Assembly: GCA_023458215.1 (NCBI GenBank) | Contig: JAEXAJ010000054.1 | Coordinates: forward strand, 1 to 42,103 | DNA: 42,103 nt | Source of the DNA: Bacteroidota bacterium | Lineage (GTDB): Bacteria > Bacteroidota > Bacteroidia > Bacteroidales > Bacteroidaceae | Direction of reading: 5' to 3' | Notes under the pieces: model-generated | What the model saw: the letters and a program-made list of their open reading frames with translations, nothing else | Told to the model about the DNA's origin: nothing | The model's database searches: none | Program-made: the position numbers and the translations under genes | Shown here: positions 36,252 through 42,103 of the stretch, one piece after another | Layout: the number at the start of each line of letters is the position of its first letter | Position numbering within the stretch: position 1 is the stretch's first letter

Positions 36252-37187
36252 ATGGATAGAAGAGATTTTCTTAAGACATTGGCAGTAACCGGAGCCGTTA
36301 TGACTGTGCAAAGTTCGGAAGCTATGGATGTGTTGGCACAGACCTTTACTAATGCCGGAGGTAATAAAGTGGATCTTGTAGCCGTAATGGGAGGCGAACC
36401 GGAAGCTATGTTCCGTCGCGCCATTGCAGAAATGGGCGGAATGAAGAGTTTTATCAAACCAGGACAAAAGGTTGTGGTAAAGCCCAATATCGGTTGGGAT
36501 AAAACCCCTGAACTGGCGGGAAATACAAATCCCAAACTCATCACAGAAATTGTAAAACAATGTTTTGCAGCCGGTGCTAAGGAAGTCACTGTTTTTGACC
36601 ATACTTGTGACGATTGGCAGAAATGCTATAAAACCAGTGGCATCGAAGCTGCTGCCAAAGCTGCCGGTGCCAAAGTAATGCCTGCCCATTTGGAGAGCTA
36701 TTACCGGACCGTATCTTTGCCTCAGGGCAAGAAAATGAAAAGTGCAAAGATTCACGAAGCTATCTTGAATTGTGATGCATGGATCAATGTTCCTATTCTT
36801 AAAAATCATGGAGGTGCCCAGCTGACTATCTCCATGAAAAACCACATGGGTATTGTATGGGATCGCGGATTCTTCCATCAGAATGATTTGCAGCAGTGCA
36901 TCGCAGACATTTGCACCTTAGAGAAGAAAGCTGTATTAAACGTAGTAGACGCCTACCGCATTATGAAGACCAACGGACCGCAAGGGCGTTCGGCATCGGA
37001 TGTTGTTCTGACAAAAGGACTTTTCCTTTCGCAGGATATTGTAGCGGTAGATACGGCCGCCGCCAAATTCTTTAACCAAGTACGCGAAATGCCTCTCAAC
37101 GCAGTAGGACATCTTGCTAACGGTGAGTCGCTGAAAATAGGCACGATGGATTTGGATAAGTTGAACATTAAACGTATCAAAATCTAA
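36252..37187 (+). CDS. Tat-exported DUF362 protein
   Basis: A 311-residue protein with a twin-arginine signal MDRRDFLKTLAVTGAVMTVQ ending near residue 30 (DVLAQ), so the mature part is expected in the periplasm in folded form. The DUF362 core follows: KPGQKVVVKPNIGWDKTPEL, VTVFDHTCDDW, NVPILKNHGGAQLTISMKNH and DIVAVDTAAAKFF. No ferredoxin motif is present, unlike the paralogue at 34529. Tat export usually means a cofactor is inserted before transport. Function unknown. It precedes the membrane polyferredoxin gene by 30 nt. Confidence 0.86.
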   Translation: MDRRDFLKTLAVTGAVMTVQSSEAMDVLAQTFTNAGGNKVDLVAVMGGEPEAMFRRAIAEMGGMKSFIKPGQKVVVKPNIGWDKTPELAGNTNPKLITEIVKQCFAAGAKEVTVFDHTCDDWQKCYKTSGIEAAAKAAGAKVMPAHLESYYRTVSLPQGKKMKSAKIHEAILNCDAWINVPILKNHGGAQLTISMKNHMGIVWDRGFFHQNDLQQCIADICTLEKKAVLNVVDAYRIMKTNGPQGRSASDVVLTKGLFLSQDIVAVDTAAAKFFNQVREMPLNAVGHLANGESLKIGTMDLDKLNIKRIKI

Positions 37188-37217
37188 AACGACACATCTT
37201 CAAAAGAAAACGGGCTC

Positions 37218-38756
37218 ATGTTGAAAAAAATAAGAATAGCGTTATCTGTCCTATTCTTCGGATTGATAACTTTTTACTTTCTGGACTTTGCGGATATATT
37301 GCCCAATAAGTTTCATGTACTGGCACACATCCAATTTGTGCCGGCACTGATGTCACTCAGTATTTTTATATTGATTGCATTGGTTGCCATGACTTTAATA
37401 CTTGGGCGTATTTACTGCTCTGTAATATGTCCTATGGGCATTTTTCAGGACTTAGTGAACTGGATATCGAAGAAAACGGCGAAGAAGAAAAAACGGTTCC
37501 GCTATTCTCCTGCCAAGAATGTTTTGAGAGGAGCAGTTCTGGCAGTTACAGGGATTGCTTTCTTATGCGGATTTACAGCGGTACTAGGGCTTTTAGACCC
37601 TTATAGTGCTTTCGGACGCATGGTAACCAATGTGTTTAAACCAATCTACATGTCGGGAAATAACTTGTTGGAATCCATCGTTTCGCGTTTTGACAACTAC
37701 ACATTTTATCAGGTAGATGCTTCTTTGTTGAGCATTTCCTCCTTTATAATCGGGTTGGTTACTTTTCTGCTTATAGGCTTTCTTGCCTGGAAGCATGGCC
37801 GCACTTGGTGTAATACGATGTGTCCGGTTGGTACATTACTTGGACTCATAAGTCGATATTCTTTCTTTAAGATACGCATCGACGAGAATAAATGTACGCA
37901 TTGCATGATTTGCGGTACAAAATGCAAGGCTTCTTGCATTGATAGTAAGAATCAGCGAATAGACTATACCCGTTGTGTGGATTGTTTCGATTGTTTGGGC
38001 AGTTGTAAGGAGAAAGCTTTGGTATACTCATTACCATCCGCCGCATTAAAGAAACATACGGATGAACAGGCTTCAGCTTCCGACACCTCAAAGCGTCGTT
38101 TTCTAATTGCCGGTTTAACTACTGCAAGTACTGCTCCCAAAGTAATGGCACAAGCTAAAGCCGCCATTGCTACAGCAGCCGGACAAAAGAGCGACAAACG
38201 TCAGACACCGATTACTCCTCCGGGATCTATCAGCCTGGCACATTTTCAGGCAAACTGTACATCGTGCCACTTATGTGTAAGCAAATGCCCTTCGCACGTA
38301 TTGAAGCCCGCGTTCATGGAGTATGGACTGGAAGGCGTCATGCAGCCTACCGTCTCTTTCGAGAAAGGCTTCTGCAATTTCGGGTGTACCGTTTGCGGAG
38401 AGGTTTGTCCCAATGGCGCCATCCAGCCTTTAACCGTAGAGCAGAAACATCTGACACAAATGGGACAAGTAGTTTTTATTGAAGAAAATTGCATTGTATA
38501 TACCGACGGCACCAGTTGCGGCGCATGTTCGGAGCATTGTCCTACCCAGGCGCTTTCTATGGTGCCCTACAAAGACGGGCTGACTATTCCTCATGTTAAT
38601 ACAGACATTTGTGTAGGTTGCGGGGGGTGTGAATATATTTGCCCTTCCCGCCCCTTCCGTGCCGTACATATCGAGGGACATAAGGTACAGCAGGAAGCAC
38701 ATCCTTTTGTAGAAAAGGAACAGGAGAAGATAAAAGTGGATGATTTTGGTTTCTAA
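37218..38756 (+). CDS. NapH-like membrane ferredoxin fused to a Tat-type polyferredoxin domain
   Basis: A 512-residue redox protein in two parts. Residues 1-265 resemble NapH-type quinol dehydrogenases: about four membrane helices, two CxxxCP motifs (CSVICPMG, CNTMCPVG), then ferredoxin motifs CTHCMICGTKC (about 226) and CVDCFDCLGSC (about 253). At 292-312 is an internal twin-arginine segment, KRRFLIAGLTTAST then PKVMAQ. After it come four further cysteine clusters (near 347, 385, 434, 465), such as CTSCHLCVSKC and CVGCGGCEYIC, like NapG. This would place the second ferredoxin domain outside and the first inside or at the membrane. Last gene of the DUF362 cluster. Confidence 0.85.
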   Translation: MLKKIRIALSVLFFGLITFYFLDFADILPNKFHVLAHIQFVPALMSLSIFILIALVAMTLILGRIYCSVICPMGIFQDLVNWISKKTAKKKKRFRYSPAKNVLRGAVLAVTGIAFLCGFTAVLGLLDPYSAFGRMVTNVFKPIYMSGNNLLESIVSRFDNYTFYQVDASLLSISSFIIGLVTFLLIGFLAWKHGRTWCNTMCPVGTLLGLISRYSFFKIRIDENKCTHCMICGTKCKASCIDSKNQRIDYTRCVDCFDCLGSCKEKALVYSLPSAALKKHTDEQASASDTSKRRFLIAGLTTASTAPKVMAQAKAAIATAAGQKSDKRQTPITPPGSISLAHFQANCTSCHLCVSKCPSHVLKPAFMEYGLEGVMQPTVSFEKGFCNFGCTVCGEVCPNGAIQPLTVEQKHLTQMGQVVFIEENCIVYTDGTSCGACSEHCPTQALSMVPYKDGLTIPHVNTDICVGCGGCEYICPSRPFRAVHIEGHKVQQEAHPFVEKEQEKIKVDDFGF

Positions 38757-38786
38757 ATACAGACATTCTTTTATCATTATATACAT

Positions 38787-38821
38787 AAAATGGGCATGTA
38801 AACGAATTACATGCCCATTTT
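38787..38821. terminator. terminator of the DUF362 cluster
   Basis: ATGGGCATGTAA and TTACATGCCCAT form a perfect 12-bp stem, extended to 15 by flanking A and T runs, with a 5-base loop and a following T run. It lies 31 bases after the polyferredoxin stop. The 38757-38915 gap holds nothing else certain; TAAATTCG at 38880-38887 is a one-mismatch -7 box for the next gene. Confidence 0.88.
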
Positions 38822-38915
38822 TTTCTGTACATCTTCGAACATTTTTCTTATAATATCCTTTCTCCCTTCAATAAAATAACTAAATTCGTGCCGAACAATA
38901 GAGTTTATTTTTAAC

Positions 38916-39734
38916 ATGGAGGTAACTACAAACAATTGGTTTACTAAAAAATATCCGATAGGTTTTGCATTAAGTGGCGGATTTATCAAAGGGTTTGCCC
39001 ATTTGGGTGCCATGCAGGCTTTGCTGGAGCATGATATTAAGCCGGACATTCTCTCCGGTGTCAGCGCGGGTGCGTTGGCGGGCGTATTTTATGCCGATGG
39101 AAACGAGCCACACAAAGTACTGGATTTTTTTCGCGGACATAAATTTCAGGATTTAACCAAATTAGTGATTCCCAAGGTTGGTTTATTTGAATTAGGCGAA
39201 TTTGTCGACTTCTTGAAAAGTAACTTGAAAGCCAAAAAGCTGGAAGAATTGCAAATCCCTTTAATCATCACTGCTACAGATTTAGACCACGGTCGTCTGG
39301 CGCATTTTCATAAGGGTAATATAGCCGAACGTGTAGCCGCTTCCTGTTGTATGCCGGTGCTGTTTGCCCCGGTAAAAATAGAAGGCACCCATTACGTTGA
39401 TGGCGGACTCCTGATGAATTTACCGGTTTCCACCATCCGGCGCATTTGTGGAAAAGTAGTAGCGGTCAATGTCAGCCCACTTATGGCTCCGGAATATAAA
39501 ATGAACATTGTCAGCATAGCATTGCGCTCCTACAACTTTATGTTCCGTTCCAATTCATTCCCCGAACGTGAAAAAGCCGATCTGCTGATAGAACCCTATA
39601 ACTTGGATGGCTACAGCAATACGGAATTAGAAAAAGCAGAAGAAATATTCATGCAAGGATATAATACAGCCAACGATATATTAGAAGGATTGCTGGTTGA
39701 TAAAGGAGATATCTGGAAAGAAGAAGTAAAATAA
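38916..39734 (+). CDS. patatin-like phospholipase family protein
   Basis: A 272-residue lipid acyl hydrolase with a Ser-Asp dyad. The oxyanion motif is SGGFIKGFAHLGAM, the nucleophile is Ser50 in SGVSAGALAG, and the dyad aspartate lies in HYVDGGLLMN near residue 162. No signal peptide is seen, so it is expected to be cytoplasmic or peripheral. It is of the short RssA/YlbK type without extra domains. Its substrate is unknown. The GH13 gene follows after only 22 bases, probably in the same transcript. Confidence 0.9.
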   Translation: MEVTTNNWFTKKYPIGFALSGGFIKGFAHLGAMQALLEHDIKPDILSGVSAGALAGVFYADGNEPHKVLDFFRGHKFQDLTKLVIPKVGLFELGEFVDFLKSNLKAKKLEELQIPLIITATDLDHGRLAHFHKGNIAERVAASCCMPVLFAPVKIEGTHYVDGGLLMNLPVSTIRRICGKVVAVNVSPLMAPEYKMNIVSIALRSYNFMFRSNSFPEREKADLLIEPYNLDGYSNTELEKAEEIFMQGYNTANDILEGLLVDKGDIWKEEVK

Positions 39735-39756
39735 CCATTCTTTAAATAGTAATACA

Positions 39757-41454
39757 ATGAATGAAGAAAATAAATTGATTATTTACCAAGTATTTACCCG
39801 ATTATTTGGGAATAACAATAACCACTGCATCAATAATGGCAGTATCACAGAAAACGGATGCGGTAAAATGGCAGACTTTACAGCCAAGGCTTTGGGTGAG
39901 ATAAAGAAGCTCGGCGCTACGCATATCTGGTACACAGGCGTTATTGAGCATGCCACACAAACCGATTATCGCCGTTACAATATACGTCCCGACCATCCGG
40001 CTATCGTGAAAGGAAAAGCGGGATCGCCGTATGCCATCAAGGATTACTATGACGTAGATCCTGATTTAGCCAAGGACGTTCCGGAACGAATGAAGGAATT
40101 TGAACAGTTGGTACAACGTACCCACCGTAGCGGTCTGAAGGTTATTATCGACTTTGTACCCAACCACGTAGCGCGTCAGTATCACTCAGACGCACAACCT
40201 GACGGAACCTCTCAGTTAGGGGCAAATGACGATACGAACTATGCTTTCAGTCCTTACAATAACTTCTATTACATCCCCCAAGCTGAGTTGCACGGACAGT
40301 TTGACATGAAAGGTGCAGCTAGCGAACCTTACATAGAATATCCTGCCAAAGCAACCGGTAACAATCGCTTTGACGCCTATCCCAATATCAACGATTGGTA
40401 CGAAACCGTAAAATTGAATTATGGGGTCGATTACCAGAATGGGGGTACCCGACATTTCAATCCGGTTCCTGATACTTGGACTAAGATGTTAGACATCTTA
40501 CTGTTTTGGGCAGGAAAGGATATCGACGGCTTCCGTTGTGATATGGCAGAAATGGTACCAGTAGAGTTTTGGGAATGGGCCATTCCTCAAGTCAAAGCCC
40601 AATATCCCTCGATTCTCTTTATTGCCGAAGTTTATAATCCGAGGGAATATAACAACTATCTGCTTCGTGGCAAATTCGACTATTTATACGATAAAGTAGG
40701 ACTGTATGATACGCTCCGCAATGTAGTGTGTAGTGGAGAATCGGCAACCGCCATCACCCGCTCTTGGCAAAGTTTGGGCGGAATGGAAAAACGAATGTTG
40801 AACTTCCTCGAAAATCATGACGAGCAACGTATTGCTTCGGATTTTTTTGCCGGTAATCCGCGCAAAGCTATTCCGGCACTTATCGTATCGGCTTGCATGA
40901 ATACGAATCCCATGATGATATACTTCGGACAAGAATTCGGAGAGTTGGGCATGGATAGCGAAGGGTTCAGCGGCAGAGACGGACGTACCACTATCTTCGA
41001 CTATTGGAGCGTAGATACCATCCGCCGTTGGCGCAATGGTGGCAAATTCGATGGCAAGATGCTGACTGAAGATCAAAAACATCTGTATACCCTCTATCAG
41101 CGGATACTAACACTCTGCAATGAAGAAAAAGCGATATCCCAAGGTGTATTCTTTGACTTGATGTATGCCAATCTCAACGGATGGCGTTTCAACGAGCATA
41201 AACAATATACGTTCTTACGCAAGTTCGAAAGAGATTTGTTGTTGTTTGTCGTAAACTTCGACCCTATCTCGGTAGATTTGGCAATCAACATCCCTTCGCA
41301 TGCTTTTGACTTCCTGCAAATACCGCAGATGGATCAGTATAAAGCTATAGACTTGCTTACCGGAAAAGAAGAGAAGATCAGTTTGTTGCCCTATAAAGCA
41401 ACGGATGTAGCAGTAGAAGGATGTAGCGGGAAAATATTGAAAATAAAGCTTTAG
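39757..41454 (+). CDS. intracellular alpha-amylase family enzyme (GH13)
   Basis: A 565-residue glycoside hydrolase family 13 protein with all four conserved regions: IIDFVPNHVAR (residues 130-140), GFRCDMAEM with the nucleophile Asp (about 261), FIAEVYNP with the acid/base Glu (about 291), and LENHDEQR (about 355). There is no signal peptide, so it acts in the cytoplasm, probably on alpha-glucans or maltooligosaccharides; specificity cannot be told. The C-terminal 100 residues look like the usual beta domain (FLRKFERDLLLFVVNFDP). It is not beside a starch-utilisation locus here but follows a patatin-like gene. Confidence 0.92.
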   Translation: MNEENKLIIYQVFTRLFGNNNNHCINNGSITENGCGKMADFTAKALGEIKKLGATHIWYTGVIEHATQTDYRRYNIRPDHPAIVKGKAGSPYAIKDYYDVDPDLAKDVPERMKEFEQLVQRTHRSGLKVIIDFVPNHVARQYHSDAQPDGTSQLGANDDTNYAFSPYNNFYYIPQAELHGQFDMKGAASEPYIEYPAKATGNNRFDAYPNINDWYETVKLNYGVDYQNGGTRHFNPVPDTWTKMLDILLFWAGKDIDGFRCDMAEMVPVEFWEWAIPQVKAQYPSILFIAEVYNPREYNNYLLRGKFDYLYDKVGLYDTLRNVVCSGESATAITRSWQSLGGMEKRMLNFLENHDEQRIASDFFAGNPRKAIPALIVSACMNTNPMMIYFGQEFGELGMDSEGFSGRDGRTTIFDYWSVDTIRRWRNGGKFDGKMLTEDQKHLYTLYQRILTLCNEEKAISQGVFFDLMYANLNGWRFNEHKQYTFLRKFERDLLLFVVNFDPISVDLAINIPSHAFDFLQIPQMDQYKAIDLLTGKEEKISLLPYKATDVAVEGCSGKILKIKL

Positions 41455-41479
41455 TTTCTTGTCTGAGCGGTTTTGAGCT

Positions 41480-41591
41480 AAATGAGGATGGCACACAGAT
41501 GACACAGAGTACGCAGATAAACATGGATTTTAAATTCAAAAGATCTGTGGCCATCTGTTAAATCTGTGTTATCTGTGTGCCATCCTCATTT
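41480..41591. repeat. 29-bp inverted repeat with complex loop, after the GH13 gene
   Basis: Arms 41480-41508 and 41563-41591 match in 28 of 29 positions. The arms contain CACAGATGACACAGA-type repeats, and CAGAT or ATCTG recurs through the 54-base loop. It separates the GH13 gene from the convergent small gene ending at 41606 and may terminate both. Its right flank (41577-41600) is the inverted copy of 29901-29924. Confidence 0.8.
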
Positions 41592-41605
41592 ACTTCATTT
41601 CCCCA

Positions 41606-41830
41606 TTACTTCCCCAACTTCTCCTTCAGTATATACAATCTACTAATAGCCGGATTATAAAAAGCATCCGGATAATGTGCAGCGATATCGTTTAAATTGG
41701 CTTGTACATACCTCTTTACATCAAAAATTATTTCTGCTTCACTTAATTTTACTTCTTTAGGGAAAGTTTCGGCTTTCGCCCACTCTATCAGCGCATTAAC
41801 GCTTTCTTCATCGTATTTATATTCAGCCAT
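41606..41830 (-). CDS. small hypothetical acidic protein
   Basis: A 74-residue protein, MAEYKYDEESVNALIEWAKA at the N terminus and SRLYILKEKLGK at the end, with a central segment PKEVKLSEAEIIFDVKRYVQ. The spacing of a tryptophan, a Pro-Lys turn, an isoleucine-aspartate helix and a terminal Arg-Leu helix resembles small Bacteroides proteins I associate with DUF6965, but this is uncertain. I start at 41830 because a -7 box (TATCTTTG on the minus strand, 41856-41849) lies just upstream; the longer frame from 41893 would begin before transcription starts. Confidence 0.65.
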   Translation of the reverse strand: MAEYKYDEESVNALIEWAKAETFPKEVKLSEAEIIFDVKRYVQANLNDIAAHYPDAFYNPAISRLYILKEKLGK

Positions 41831-41848
41831 AAGTTCTATATTTTCATG

Positions 41849-41856
41849 CAAAGATA
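41849..41856 (-). promoter_or_regulatory. -7 box for the small hypothetical gene
   Basis: CAAAGATA on the plus strand reads TATCTTTG on the minus strand, 19 bases upstream of ATG 41830. It supports the short start. Confidence 0.5.
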
Positions 41857-41939
41857 TAATATTTGCAAAATCTACACATATTCTATCGAACAAAATGTAG
41901 ATACGGTGCGTTAACTATATGTGTTTTTCATAGTATTAG

Positions 41940-42062
41940 ATATAAGATTAATTAAAGGAGACGTACCCGCTTGTGAAAGTAAGTACATCAAAAAACAGAA
42001 GCGTCTGTTTGATTGATAAATGTGTAAGGAGCATCGGTTTACCAGAGCCGATGCTTTTTTTT
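41940..42062 (+). ncRNA. possible small RNA ending in an intrinsic terminator
   Basis: No coding frame is convincing here. AAACAGA and TCTGTTT (41993-41999 and 42004-42010) form a tight hairpin with loop AGCG. GTAC and GTAC around CTT/AAG near 41963-41986 may form another. The stretch ends in a strong terminator, GCATCGG to CCGATGC (42031-42054) plus nine T residues. A near -7 box, TATATGTG (41916-41923), could start it. It may instead be the end of an untranslated leader. Confidence 0.33.
42031..42062 (+). terminator. intrinsic terminator
   Basis: A 7-bp stem, GCATCGG and CCGATGC, with a 10-base loop, followed by an uninterrupted T tract (42054-42062). No protein gene ends just upstream on this strand. 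Confidence 0.85.
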
Positions 42063-42065
42063 ACC

Positions 42066-42073
42066 TATCTTTG
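42066..42073 (+). promoter_or_regulatory. -7 box for a gene beyond the window
   Basis: TATCTTTG directly follows the T tract of the preceding terminator. The transcript would run off the right end of the window. The T tract itself could supply a weak -33 element. Confidence 0.5.
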
Positions 42074-42103
42074 TCGTATGTTAGAAAATAATCCGTAAAT
42101 TTG

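Overview
The window looks like a chromosomal segment of a gut Bacteroides or close relative (species not resolved). The evidence is: many promoters of the Bacteroidetes type (-7 box TAnnTTTG, sometimes with a -33 TTTG about 20 nt upstream); a lipidated TamA-type outer-membrane protein (TamL-like); a long eukaryote-like isoleucyl-tRNA synthetase; a xylose operon headed by a Nudix-family regulator; and a 34-residue 'smalltalk'-type small protein.

Layout. 1-2705 (+): type II NADH dehydrogenase, DoxX-like membrane protein, DUF3332-like lipoprotein. 2789-5101 (-): TamL-like protein, divergent from a SpoU/TrmH RNA methyltransferase (5275-6036, +). 5987-11788 (-): the run ileS, DksA/TraR-like, lspA, DUF4296 lipoprotein, small hypothetical. 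11954-13486 (-): GNAT plus carbon-nitrogen hydrolase fusion. 13646-14842 (+): secreted nucleotide pyrophosphatase/phosphodiesterase. 14920-20177 (-): xylose operon xylR-xylB-xylA-xylE. 20475-24484 (-): a visibly GC-richer accessory island (helix-turn-helix protein, VirE_N/BT4734-type primase, PriCT_2-DUF3987 ATPase, DUF6266 protein, smalltalk protein) with no integrase or tRNA. 24833-26316 (+): fabD and a HEAT-like hypothetical. 26353-33212 (+): a TPP riboswitch followed by thiS-thiE-thiG-thiC-thiH-thiF-tenI/thiE2-thiD. 33218-33949 (-): DUF4396 membrane protein with a Met-rich loop. 34529-38756 (+): a four-gene redox cluster of cytoplasmic ferredoxin-DUF362, ECF-S-like membrane protein, Tat-exported DUF362, and a NapH/polyferredoxin fusion. 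38916-41454 (+): patatin-like lipase and a GH13 enzyme. 41606-41830 (-): small hypothetical. The window ends with a structured, terminator-bearing stretch that may be a small RNA.

How the parts work together. The xyl genes take up xylose, isomerise it and phosphorylate it under a Nudix-type sensor whose catalytic box is degenerate. The thi operon is an almost complete anaerobic thiamine pathway: ThiC and ThiD make the pyrimidine, ThiS/F/G/H and a TenI-like protein make the thiazole, and ThiE couples them, all behind one riboswitch. The least explained part is the DUF362 cluster. Its domains suggest electron transfer from cytoplasmic ferredoxin centres across the membrane to a periplasmic DUF362 protein, with a small transporter-like protein in the same operon.

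Non-coding structure is rich. Three intergenic elements have arms built of short tandem repeats but share a GCGCAGC core in the loop. A 24-bp dispersed repeat occurs at two sites. There is a nested 60-bp palindrome upstream of xylR, a 10-bp-arm palindrome at the fabD promoter, and a repeat-rich 579-bp gap before the DUF362 cluster. No tRNA, rRNA, CRISPR array, transposase or integrase was seen.
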